Part shown: one piece after another, positions 6,701 to 14,704 of the stretch | Numbering within the stretch: position 1 is the first letter of the stretch | How the letters are laid out: every line of letters starts with the position of its first letter | Notes under the pieces: generated by a model | What the model saw: the letters and a program-made list of their open reading frames with translations, nothing else | What the model was told of the DNA's origin: nothing | The model's database searches: none | Assembly: GCA_964484765.1 (NCBI GenBank) | Contig: CAZAGI010000012.1 | Location: 62,001-126,000, forward strand | DNA: 64,000 nt | Source: DSVQ01 sp964484765 | GTDB lineage: Bacteria; Planctomycetota; Planctomycetia; Planctomycetales; Planctomycetaceae | Reading direction: 5' to 3' | Translations under genes and position numbers: made by a program

Positions 6701-9171
6701 ATGGAACGTTTTCCATCCATGGATATGATCCAGCAACCCCGCGGCAGTTGGTGTTCTATGATCGTGACCGCGGTTTGGCCGGGCAGTTGATTCTTTCCGG
6801 GCCGGTCCTCGATCCGTTCGAAGTCCGACTCGTACCGGCGGGGACAGTCAAGGGGCGGCTGATTGACGAGAACGGCGATCTGTTGTCAGGAATCAGCATT
6901 TCGCGGTGGACGCCGACGTTGAGCAGCCCGGTCGCGATGGTGCCCAAAGGCATGCCGCGGTCAGTTCCGCTGCCACCCAACTCGGGAACACAGGAGCAAC
7001 ACGCCACGGATGATCAAGGGCGGTTCGAAATCACGGGTCTCGTGCCGGAGGAAGACTATCGACTGCGGGCGCTCGATCGTTTCGCCAAACCGCGCGAGCG
7101 CACACGGCGCTCCGGTCCGATCGATGCAGTGATTCGCGTGAAGCCCGGCGAAGTGCTGGATCTGGGTGACGTGCGGATCACCGACGAAGCGAAGTTCAAC
7201 GCGGCGAATGCCCTCAAGGCGGCAGCGGTTCCCTCTGCGAAGATTTCCGGGCGCGTCACCGGTGCCGATGGTCGCGCTGTTGCCGGTGTCCAGGTGGCGG
7301 CCGTCGCCTTGCGGATGCGACCCATGCGCGGCGGAGACCTGTCTTCGAATGGCGAAGTGCTGGCCTCAGCGGTGACGGATCAGGACGGCCGATTTGTAAT
7401 GAACCGTGCGGCAAGTTCCTCGACGACACACGCTTACGGTCACTTGATCGCCCGCGCTGACGGTCGCGCTCTGGCGTGGCAACCGCTGGATCTCGACGCC
7501 GCTGAGGTTGAGGCCACGTTGGAATTACCCGCCGAAGAACCGATCCGCGGGCGGCTCGTCGATATCGAAGGGCGACCGGCATCGCACATCCGGTTGTCGT
7601 TGATTGCGGTCGTTGATAGTCGTCACCGTGATCGACCGTCGGTTAACGCCGGTTTCGACATGGGTCAAAACATCCCCGCAGCTTGGCCGTCCCCGGTCGT
7701 GTCCGATGACCAGGGTCGGTTCACCCTTCGTAGCATTCCGGCCGGGCATGGTGTCTATCTCACGGTCGAAGGAACCGATCGCTTTGCACCGCAGCACATC
7801 GCGCTCAACACCGGCATGCCCGAGCAGCGCGGTTCTCGCGACGGCACTTACCGCCCCTTGGTCAAAAACGGCGAGGATGGTGCAGAAACAACGCTGACTC
7901 TCGCACCCGCACAACCATTTGAAGGCGTGGTGCGTTATGCCGACACCGGTGAGCCAGCACCGCACGCGCGGTTAACGATCTGGGCCAGCCAGCAGGAATA
8001 CGGTTCGATGATGTCCGTCGCCGGGCAGGCCGATGCCCAGGGGCGGTATCGATTGCAGCCGTATCCGGGAATCCGCTTCGGCATCACGGCGTATCCCCCG
8101 ACGGGAACGCCGTATCTCGCCAGGCAAACATCGCTCTCGAAAGCGATTCGCTGGGAGGCCGGCGATAAGGTCAAGCAAATCGATATCGCCTTGCCGCGCG
8201 GCGTGCTCGTGAAGGGACGCGTCGTCGAGAAAACATCGCATGCAGCAGTCGTGAATGCGTCCGTTCAATATCACCCCGAATCGGCGAACAACAAGCATAC
8301 TGCCGACGACATTCTCACCGGTTGGAATGACATCCAGCTAACCGATGCGAACGGCGAATTCCAGATCGCCGTGTTGTCAGGACCAGGGCGGTTGCTGGCG
8401 CACGGTCCACAAGGAGAATTTGTACTGCAGGAAACTTCCGGTCGCGAACTGAGCCGCGGGTCTCCGGGCGGTCAACGCCATTATGCAAATGCGATTCACA
8501 AGATCGACCCGCAAGTCGGACAAGAAGCGCTGGAGGTGGCGTTGGAAATTCAACGCGGCGCTACGGTTTCAGGTCGCATCGTGGATGAGCAGCAGCAACT
8601 CGTGGAGCCAGTGCTGGTGATTTCGCGGCTCAATATTTCTCCCGCCATTCTGACGTGGCGCGGTGATCGGCACGAAACACGTGGCGGCCGTTTCCAACTC
8701 GCTGGACTTGATCCGGACCGGGAGTACCCCGTGTTGTTTCTCGACCCCAAGCGCCAACTCGCGGCAAAAGTGATGATCCGCGCACAGTCCGAATCGCCAA
8801 CAGTCGTCTTGAAACCATGCGGTAAAGCCACGGCCCGGTTTGTCGATGAAAACGGCCAACCGCTGGTGGGAGCACACGCCAATCTGCATTTCATCCTTAC
8901 TCCGGGAGCGCCGCGGTTCGATCTCGTGGCAATGAAGGCGGGGTTGTTGTCCGCAGATGCCGATTTCGTCGCCAACATCGACCGCACGAACTACTGGGAT
9001 GGCCCCAAGGCGGATGAACAGGGACGCATCACCATGCCCGCGCTGATTCCCGGTGCCACGTACCAACTGCAGTATGTCGGGCCAAAAGGAAAATCGTTGA
9101 TCAAGGAGTTCACCGTCGAGTCGCAGCAAACACTCGACCTGGGCGACATTGTCTGTCAGGAAGAAAAGTAA
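3778..9171 (+). CDS. BlaR1-like M56 membrane metalloprotease with a large array of carboxypeptidase-regulatory-like repeats
   Basis: The first 410 of 1797 residues are an M56 protease: membrane segments near residues 10-38, 45-70, 176-204 and 384-406, the zinc motif HELAH at 276-280 and EEVCDD at about 316-321. Instead of the penicillin sensor of BlaR1, the rest is a tandem series of about twelve beta-sandwich repeats beginning with patterns such as GQVVDPNGQPVAGA, GRLIDENGDLLSG and GRVTGADGRAVAGV; starts fall near bases 5098, 5488, 5914, 6208, 6604, 6850, 7246, 7546, 7921, 8212, 8569 and 8833. These are like carboxypeptidase D regulatory domains and should sit outside the membrane as a ligand-binding stalk. 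ATG at 3778 has GGAG upstream; a GTG at 3739 overlaps the repressor gene. It probably senses an extracellular cue and relieves the upstream repressor. Confidence 0.85.
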   Translation: MSWPQTQITLLETAITVTGFLANWLLQTTILISAGIGIGRLLQGRGAAVQSIVYRTTLATVAACPLVTGLFSLTGVSGWSWTMPSGWSSPAIPVAAESPPLTTVDQPLLGRAAEINEANLPAPSTTLVSDFAQTNVEPQPPTTIDVGLHRSAAIASPTVVRDHTADTDSAQRAPAVSLFGVVAVGVAGLWAVASIILLLRLAMAWKRVAALRRRAIPAEPEVLALCRELAATFDVDPPDVLRSPYVPSPFLTGVFRPAVLLPEAGLELPLREVLIHELAHLQRRDCVWNLCRQVLLSVHGIQPLLWRLSRRMDETAEEVCDDYVMHFGGDRENYARRLVDLAELATVPVAAVGVGMVLLRSVLARRVMRILDSSRSLSTGVGRRVLWSVLAGGLACTLCMGLIGLEARSSLAKAESALAAQPGVTAETATPAEQEPVSVYAGQVVDPNGQPVAGAKIYLVYYVPDLTGLLVPNWKSRATTDATGRFQFSMRDEDFGENASSREWKAAAICAVADGHGFAWSMAALFEPDGKTVEKWRALLPTTSVQHREYLQRHLDEFGKPLRLTADDQPLRGQIVDINGAPVAGAKLTLRHVDTGYDERLDQWLAATRLEQADFYSAREKTPKSINGPQVRSLVVPAVTDRDGKFVLRGIGNNRLVELLIEGPGIQSDKLVARTQPGDKVELLQQWSAPELGKFVVHPHQFVHIAGPSKPVIGMVKDQETGAPLPGVFVVSQKRHGHPISGWGQDFVRTVSGPDGRFRLEGLPIGSDNQIAAIAPTNSPYFSMRQAARTDAAGAVVEVNFALLPGLWINGRVTDKATGKGLSGTVTYFAFNDNPQLKSVGRLGYVDERERLRVREDGRFRIAGLAGRGIVAFQADEHEQYPRAIGADQIDGAKPFGGGMPVFSTQPTTCVAANYHILAGVNPQRDGPEIALEWQLDSGITVEGKVVDSDGKSLATALYSGRLKEFTAWRTVKPDGTFSIHGYDPATPRQLVFYDRDRGLAGQLILSGPVLDPFEVRLVPAGTVKGRLIDENGDLLSGISISRWTPTLSSPVAMVPKGMPRSVPLPPNSGTQEQHATDDQGRFEITGLVPEEDYRLRALDRFAKPRERTRRSGPIDAVIRVKPGEVLDLGDVRITDEAKFNAANALKAAAVPSAKISGRVTGADGRAVAGVQVAAVALRMRPMRGGDLSSNGEVLASAVTDQDGRFVMNRAASSSTTHAYGHLIARADGRALAWQPLDLDAAEVEATLELPAEEPIRGRLVDIEGRPASHIRLSLIAVVDSRHRDRPSVNAGFDMGQNIPAAWPSPVVSDDQGRFTLRSIPAGHGVYLTVEGTDRFAPQHIALNTGMPEQRGSRDGTYRPLVKNGEDGAETTLTLAPAQPFEGVVRYADTGEPAPHARLTIWASQQEYGSMMSVAGQADAQGRYRLQPYPGIRFGITAYPPTGTPYLARQTSLSKAIRWEAGDKVKQIDIALPRGVLVKGRVVEKTSHAAVVNASVQYHPESANNKHTADDILTGWNDIQLTDANGEFQIAVLSGPGRLLAHGPQGEFVLQETSGRELSRGSPGGQRHYANAIHKIDPQVGQEALEVALEIQRGATVSGRIVDEQQQLVEPVLVISRLNISPAILTWRGDRHETRGGRFQLAGLDPDREYPVLFLDPKRQLAAKVMIRAQSESPTVVLKPCGKATARFVDENGQPLVGAHANLHFILTPGAPRFDLVAMKAGLLSADADFVANIDRTNYWDGPKADEQGRITMPALIPGATYQLQYVGPKGKSLIKEFTVESQQTLDLGDIVCQEEK

Positions 9172-9201
9172 CGCGTTTTGTCCGATCAAAAGGGGCACGC
9201 G

Positions 9202-10581
9202 ATGGTCCATGCCTCCCCCGCACCAGCAGTGCCTTCACGGTGGGCGCCGTATGTGCCGACTCCCGCCGCTCCGTGGAATCTGCCACGGGTTGTGCATCTA
9301 CATCGACGGGCCGGTTTCGCCGCCACCAGGCCCGAATTGCAGCGCGATCTGCGGGAAGGACCGGACGCGGCTATCGAGCGCGTGCTGGCAGGAACATCGC
9401 GGGAAGATATTCCCGGGTCCTCCGCGGCGCTGTCGCACTCCATCGCCGATGCGGCCATGGCGTCGGAGAATCCCGCGCGACTGCAAGCATGGTGGCTTTA
9501 CCAGATGCTGACTACGCGCGACTCGCTTGGCGAACGCCTCGCACTGATGTGGCACAATCATTTCGCTACCAGCAATCGCAAAGTGCAGAATCTCGTCCTC
9601 ATGCGGGAACAGAATGACCTGTTTCGTAAACACGCCCGCGGACATTTCGGCGATCTCCTCGCCGCCGTCGTCAAGCACCCGGCCATGCTCGTCTGGCTCG
9701 ACGCCGACACGAACCGCAAAGGGAAACCCAACGAAAACCTCGCGCGGGAGTTGATGGAGTTATTTACGCTGGGCATCGGTCATTACTCCGAAGACGATAT
9801 CCGCGAAACCGCGCGGGCTTTAACCGGATGGGCCGTCGTCGAAAACCGCTTTGAGTTCCGCGCCGCCCGACACGATGACGGTGAAAAACAAGTGCTCGGG
9901 ACTGCTGGTCGGTTGGACGGCGACGGTGTTCTGCGGATTGTGCTCAACCATCCGGCCACCGCACGGCGTCTGGCAGAACGCCTCATGCGCACCTATCTGG
10001 GTGAAACCGTCGATGAAGCCGCGCTCCAGGAACTTGCCGACGGGATGGCAGCGCGAAATCTTGATGTCGGTTGGGGCATCGCAACCATACTGCGTTCGGC
10101 AAGGTTCTTCGCCGCGGAGAATCTCCGGTCGCGCGTGCTCGGTCCCATCGAGTATGTTGTCGGAGCACTGCGGGCGTTGGAACTGTGCAATCCGTTGCCG
10201 AGCACGCTCGCACTGGCGGAATGGACAGGACGCATGGGACAGGAACTGTTCTACCCCCCCAACGTGGGTGGTTGGCGTGAAGGCCGGGGTTGGCTGACCT
10301 CCCGCGCGATTGTGGCGCGGGCGAATTTTGCCCAGTCATTGGCTCATGGAAGCCTGTGGTCAACCGACAATGCTCCGGCGCTGGCGGAACTGTGCCGTCG
10401 TTATTGTGGAAGCTCCGAATTGGATGAGTGTACCGCATGGCTTGCGGAGCTCCTCTGGGGGGAAGCGGAACCCGGGATCGTGAAGGAAATCGCTGCCGCG
10501 GCGCGAGCCGTCAAGACAACGCCCCCGCTGACGTCCGCTGTCATGATGTTGCTGACCCGACCTGAACACTACCTGGCTTGA
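9202..10581 (+). CDS. DUF1800 family protein
   Basis: A 459-residue protein with the DUF1800 landmarks: LHRRAGFAATRPEL near the start, LALMWHNHFATSNRKV, HPAMLVWLD, NENLARELMELFTLGIG and the C-terminal PPNVGGWREGRGWL. The biochemical role of this family is not established; it is almost always encoded next to a DUF1501 protein, as here. AAAAGGGG ends 7 bases before ATG at 9202, which decides against the TTG at 9178. No obvious signal peptide is present. It lies 30 bases after the M56 protease gene and its stop overlaps the earliest possible start of the DUF1501 gene, so it probably belongs to the BlaI-controlled unit. Confidence 0.88.
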   Translation: MVHASPAPAVPSRWAPYVPTPAAPWNLPRVVHLHRRAGFAATRPELQRDLREGPDAAIERVLAGTSREDIPGSSAALSHSIADAAMASENPARLQAWWLYQMLTTRDSLGERLALMWHNHFATSNRKVQNLVLMREQNDLFRKHARGHFGDLLAAVVKHPAMLVWLDADTNRKGKPNENLARELMELFTLGIGHYSEDDIRETARALTGWAVVENRFEFRAARHDDGEKQVLGTAGRLDGDGVLRIVLNHPATARRLAERLMRTYLGETVDEAALQELADGMAARNLDVGWGIATILRSARFFAAENLRSRVLGPIEYVVGALRALELCNPLPSTLALAEWTGRMGQELFYPPNVGGWREGRGWLTSRAIVARANFAQSLAHGSLWSTDNAPALAELCRRYCGSSELDECTAWLAELLWGEAEPGIVKEIAAAARAVKTTPPLTSAVMMLLTRPEHYLA

Positions 10582-10595
10582 ATGGAGATGTCGCG

Positions 10596-11798
10596 ATGTC
10601 CTCCCGACGCCGGTTTCTGCAATCGAGTGCCCTGCTTTCACTGTCTCCATGGTTGCCGAGCTTTCTCGGCAGTACAGCCCGCGCGGCCGGGGCCGCAACC
10701 GACGCCAAAGCGCTGGTCGTCATTCAGCTGGATGGTGGCAACGACAGTCTGAACACAGTCGTGCCCCATCGCGATGACGCTTATGCCCGCGCTCGCACCG
10801 AATTACGGCTGCCGTCCAAGTCGCTGCATCCCCTCGATGATCACCTCGCTTTGCATCCTTCCATGAAAGCCATGAAGGATTTATACGACGACGGACGGCT
10901 CACCGTCGTGCAGAACGTGGGCTATCCCAATCCGGACCGATCACATTTCCGCAGCATGCGCATCTGGCAGACGGCTCAACTCGACGACAGCCAGCACAAC
11001 GATTACGGCTGGCTGGGGCGCACGTTCGATATTCGTGCAGCGCAACGTTCGGAACCCTCGTTCGCTGACGCCGTTTTCGTTGGCCAGGAGGACTGTCCCA
11101 TCGCGCTGTGGGGCCGACGATCGACCGCGATTTCGATGGCGCGCGCTGACGATTTGTCATTGGGGTTGGGCGGACTTGATACCGGAACGCCACCGGCTTT
11201 TGTCCCTTCTGGTTCACTGCGTGATTTCGTCTCCCGGCAAGTGTTGTCGGCCTACGCTGCCGCGAAAGAGTTCACGTCGCAACCATCGCCATCGAGTGCG
11301 AGTGCAACCCCGTATCCCGACACGCCTCTGGCATCCCGCTTGTGGCTCGTGTTGCGGTGCTTGCAGACCCAGGCGCACGCCCGTGTGTATTACCTCGTAC
11401 AGCCCGGCTATGACACGCACGCCACGCAACTCAACATGCACGCACAACTGCTGCGCGAGTTTTCCGAGGCGCTGCGCGCGTTCCTCGACGATCTGCGTGC
11501 CTGTCGGCTGGACGACCGGGTGGTGGTCCTCGCCTTCAGCGAGTTTGGTCGTCGCGTCCAGGAAAATGAATCTCACGGAACCGACCACGGCGCGGCGGGT
11601 TCGGTCTTTCTGGCGGGACGTCCAGTGCAGGGAGGCATCGTCGGCTCCGCGCCCGACCTGTCCAACCTCGATCGCGGTGACCTGAAAGTGCTCCTCGATT
11701 TCCGCCAGGTCTACGCCACCATTCTGCACCAATGGCTTTCCGTCACACCGCAGGATGTCTTGGGTTCGAAGTTTGCAACCCTTCCACTTCTGGCGTGA
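10596..11798 (+). CDS. DUF1501 family protein, Tat-exported
   Basis: A 400-residue protein starting with a twin-arginine signal (SSRRRFLQS, a hydrophobic stretch, then STARA). The DUF1501 core is visible: VVIQLDGGNDSLNTVVPHRD, DGRLTVVQNVGYPNPDRSHF, GYDTHATQLNMHAQLLREF, VVVLAFSEFGRRVQEN and GTDHGAAGSVFLAG. The fold is related to alkaline phosphatase/sulfatase-type enzymes, but no activity is established for the family. ATG at 10596 follows GGAG by 8 bases. It pairs with the DUF1800 gene immediately upstream and ends the unit that begins with the BlaI-type repressor. The malQ gene converges from the other strand 54 bases later. Confidence 0.9.
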   Translation: MSSRRRFLQSSALLSLSPWLPSFLGSTARAAGAATDAKALVVIQLDGGNDSLNTVVPHRDDAYARARTELRLPSKSLHPLDDHLALHPSMKAMKDLYDDGRLTVVQNVGYPNPDRSHFRSMRIWQTAQLDDSQHNDYGWLGRTFDIRAAQRSEPSFADAVFVGQEDCPIALWGRRSTAISMARADDLSLGLGGLDTGTPPAFVPSGSLRDFVSRQVLSAYAAAKEFTSQPSPSSASATPYPDTPLASRLWLVLRCLQTQAHARVYYLVQPGYDTHATQLNMHAQLLREFSEALRAFLDDLRACRLDDRVVVLAFSEFGRRVQENESHGTDHGAAGSVFLAGRPVQGGIVGSAPDLSNLDRGDLKVLLDFRQVYATILHQWLSVTPQDVLGSKFATLPLLA

Positions 11799-11852
11799 TA
11801 GCGGCACACAACGTGCAACGGATACGGCGCAGTCTTCGTATACGCGCGCGAA

Positions 11853-13382
11853 TTACCGTCCGGTTGATGCTGTCAGTTCATGCAGGCGAGCAGCGAGTTC
11901 CGTGGTCAACATGCCCGGGCCATACTTCCACTGCCAGTTGCCATAATCGCCGAAGGCGGTGCCGGGGGTGTTCATCCGCGCGGTGCGGTCGAGCGACAGT
12001 ACGTCCTGCAGCGGAGTGACCGCCAGCAGCGAACTTGAACGCCAGGCCAAATCGATGAACTCCCACGCGATGTGCTGCGGATCGCAAGGCGTGAATTCCC
12101 GCAGTTGCTGCAGCCGATCGGGATACGGGACGATCTCGGCCTCAAACCAGCCCACGGTGGTGTCGTTATCATGTGTCCCGGTGTAAACGACCGAGTTGGG
12201 ATCGAATTCGTCAAGCCGAAACCGCGGCTCGTGCGGCGCGCCGGGCAAGCGGAACTGCAGCACATTCATGCCGGGCAATCCGAATCGCTTCCGTAGCGCG
12301 TGCACTTGCTCGGTGATCATTCCCAGGTCTTCGGCGATAATTGGCAATTGCCCGGCGTCGTCACGCAGCGCATCACGCAGCGCGGCGAGAAATGCGTCAT
12401 TGGGACCGATCACCCACTCGCCGTTCACGGCGGTCTCTTCCCCCGCCGGGATCGACCAATAGGCTTCAAAGCCGCGAAAATGATCGAGCCGGACCAGATC
12501 GACTTGCCGTAATGCCGCTCGCATGCGGGCGATCCACCAGCGATAGCCGTCACGTTCCAGCGCGTCCCATTCATAAAGAGGATTTGACCACAGTTGCCCT
12601 GTTTCGGCGAAATAATCGGGCGGGACGCCGGCGACGCGCGTGGACCGCCCGGTTTCATCGAGCTGAAACCACGCCCGATTGGCCCACACGTCGGCGCTAT
12701 CATGGGCGACATAAATCGGCACATCGCCGATGACCTTCACACCGCGCGAGACGGCATATTCCCGCAAGGCATCCCACTGACGAAAAAAGAGAAATTGCCA
12801 CAGCCGATGGGCATCAAGCCGTGCGGCATGGCGACTGCGGCCTGCGTCCGACAGGCGGTGTTCGGCGGAGACATCCACATCCCACTCTAGCCACCAGCGA
12901 CCGCCGTTGATCTCGCGGAGCGTCATGAACTCGGCATGCGGCTCAAGCCAAGCCTGCTCGGCATGACAGAAGCGATCGAATTCCGCGCGGAGCGCGGGCG
13001 ACGATCGACCATGCCGAAAACGTTCGGCCACAATTTCCAGTAATTGCTGTTTGCGGGTTCCTGCCGGCGCGAAGTGGACGCGCGGTGCGTTGAGATCGAC
13101 TCCCCGGGATGCGTCGGTGCATTCATCGCGTGTCAGCAACGCTTCGTGCGACAAATCTTCCGGGCTGATCAGCCAGGGATTGCCGGCGAAAGCCGATGGC
13201 GATTGGTAGGGCGAGTCTCCCTTGTCGGTGGGGACCAGCGGTAACACCTGCCAGTATTTCTGACCGGCAGCAGCCAGCCAATCGATCCAGTGGAAGGCTT
13301 CCGGCCCGAGATCGCCGATACCAAACGGCGAGGGAATCGACGTGGGGTGCAACAACACACCACTGGCGCGATGGCTCAACAT
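11853..13382 (-). CDS. malQ: 4-alpha-glucanotransferase (amylomaltase)
   Basis: A GH77 enzyme that moves alpha-1,4-glucan segments between maltodextrins or glycogen chains in the cytoplasm. The 509-residue length is typical of bacterial MalQ. SGVLLHPTSIPSPFGIGDLG opens the protein; DKGDSPYQSPSAFAGNP is the conserved acceptor loop; VRLDHFRGFEAYW carries the nucleophile Asp; IAEDLGMIT carries the acid/base Glu; YTGTHDNDTTVGW carries the transition-state Asp. All three catalytic residues are present. ATG at 13382 has GGAG 12 bases upstream; a TTG at 13400 is the alternative. The gene is monocistronic and is divergent from the WD40-like gene at 13615. Confidence 0.95.
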   Translation of the reverse strand: MLSHRASGVLLHPTSIPSPFGIGDLGPEAFHWIDWLAAAGQKYWQVLPLVPTDKGDSPYQSPSAFAGNPWLISPEDLSHEALLTRDECTDASRGVDLNAPRVHFAPAGTRKQQLLEIVAERFRHGRSSPALRAEFDRFCHAEQAWLEPHAEFMTLREINGGRWWLEWDVDVSAEHRLSDAGRSRHAARLDAHRLWQFLFFRQWDALREYAVSRGVKVIGDVPIYVAHDSADVWANRAWFQLDETGRSTRVAGVPPDYFAETGQLWSNPLYEWDALERDGYRWWIARMRAALRQVDLVRLDHFRGFEAYWSIPAGEETAVNGEWVIGPNDAFLAALRDALRDDAGQLPIIAEDLGMITEQVHALRKRFGLPGMNVLQFRLPGAPHEPRFRLDEFDPNSVVYTGTHDNDTTVGWFEAEIVPYPDRLQQLREFTPCDPQHIAWEFIDLAWRSSSLLAVTPLQDVLSLDRTARMNTPGTAFGDYGNWQWKYGPGMLTTELAARLHELTASTGR

Positions 13383-13614
13383 ATGACAAACCGGCTCCAA
13401 CCGGGATCCTCAGGCAGCGCGCTGTCCCGAGCAGGCAGCGTAGTCGATGCCCGGCTCAGTGAGAAGTCTGTCCACCGAGAAATGGGAAGGGATGCTGGTC
13501 ATCGGTCAAGGTGCGTTGCGAGTCGGTACATTTCCGCAGGCGAATTGTGGGAACGATTTTGCTGGCATAGGCGTCTCATGGGGTGCACAATCTCGCATTT
13601 TTAGAGCCTCACCG

Positions 13615-14697
13615 ATGCGATGTTTCAGTATGTCGTCTGCGATCGTCGTCGTTGCGATGGTCTCAGTCTCCGCGGCAGAAAAGTCCGTAGCAGTGGTCGC
13701 CCAGGCCACGCCCGTCGTCAATCTCGCGTGGCAGCATCATTCGAACGGACTGATTACCACCGGCCGATACAACGGCCTTGGTCAATGGATGTTTTCGATT
13801 CGCGCCGGACTCGACCTCGTGGCGGTCGAACTGAATCAACTGACGCGCATGCCGAACTACTCCAATTCCCTGGCGGTCGGTGGAAAGCCGGGGACCATCG
13901 TCGTCGGCACCAATGCTGGCACGGTCGTCCTGTATGACGCCATCACCCTTGAGGTCAAACAGACGTTAAAGGTTGGCCCCGAATTCAGCGTGTATGCTGT
14001 GGCCATCAATGCGGACGGAAAACACATCGCCGCGTGTCGTACCGACGGCACCGTATTGGTTTGGAGCACCACGCAAGAAATGCCGTTGTTCCATCTGCAA
14101 AAAACTAGCCGCGAAGGCGAACGGATGGCCGCGCTGGCGTTTTCTCCGGATGGCAAATCGCTGGCGACGTTGAGCCGGTATGGCTACCTCGCATTATGGA
14201 ACCTCGCCGACGGCAGCCGGATTGGAGAACCCGTCGACCGCATCGGAGGTGAGCAGGATACGTTGCAATTTACGCGGGATGGCGCGCGGCTGATGCTGAT
14301 CAACCGCGCCTCGATTCGGAGTTGGCATCCGCAACAGGAACCCAAGCCGCGTGAAATCATTCCGCCGGAAGAGGTCTGCCCGCGCTATTCACGGAACGAA
14401 CTCGACCAGCCCGGCAGCCGTCCCGACTTTGGCCACGGCATTCGTTTTGCCGGACCGGCTGCCCTTTCTCCGGATACCAAACAGGTTGTCAGCGTCCTGG
14501 AGTCAGGAGAAATCGCGATCTGGGATCTTGCCACACTCAAAGTTCAAAGGCGATTACCGCCGCCGGAGATCAAATCGAACGACACACCACTGGGACGCGC
14601 GTTCGAACGGATCGCGTTTGCTCCCGACGCGAAGAAGATTGCAGCGGTGACCACGGCCGGAGAACTGATTGTGTGGCAACTGGAACCCGGTCCGTGA
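13615..14697 (+). CDS. Exported WD40-like repeat protein
   Basis: About 360 residues from ATG 13615 (ATG 13630 is an alternative); the open frame upstream to 13447 does not look like protein-coding sequence. The N-terminus looks like a short signal peptide (SSAIVVVAMVSVSAA). The body contains WD40-type blades, for example YAVAINADGKHIAACRTDG followed by VLVWS, ALAFSPDGKSLATLSRYG followed by LALWNL, ALSPDTKQVVSVLESGEI with IWDL, and IAFAPDAKKIAAVTTAGEL with IVWQL. Such propellers are protein-interaction platforms and are abundant in planctomycetes. No enzymatic motif is seen. It ends 7 bases from the converging hrpA stop, with no hairpin between them. Confidence 0.7.
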   Translation: MRCFSMSSAIVVVAMVSVSAAEKSVAVVAQATPVVNLAWQHHSNGLITTGRYNGLGQWMFSIRAGLDLVAVELNQLTRMPNYSNSLAVGGKPGTIVVGTNAGTVVLYDAITLEVKQTLKVGPEFSVYAVAINADGKHIAACRTDGTVLVWSTTQEMPLFHLQKTSREGERMAALAFSPDGKSLATLSRYGYLALWNLADGSRIGEPVDRIGGEQDTLQFTRDGARLMLINRASIRSWHPQQEPKPREIIPPEEVCPRYSRNELDQPGSRPDFGHGIRFAGPAALSPDTKQVVSVLESGEIAIWDLATLKVQRRLPPPEIKSNDTPLGRAFERIAFAPDAKKIAAVTTAGELIVWQLEPGP

Positions 14698-14704
14698 GAC
14701 CGCA

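Noticed and set aside
3392..9171. Beta-lactam resistance system
   Set aside because: The repressor/protease pair resembles BlaI-BlaR1, but the penicillin-binding sensor domain is missing and no beta-lactamase is nearby.
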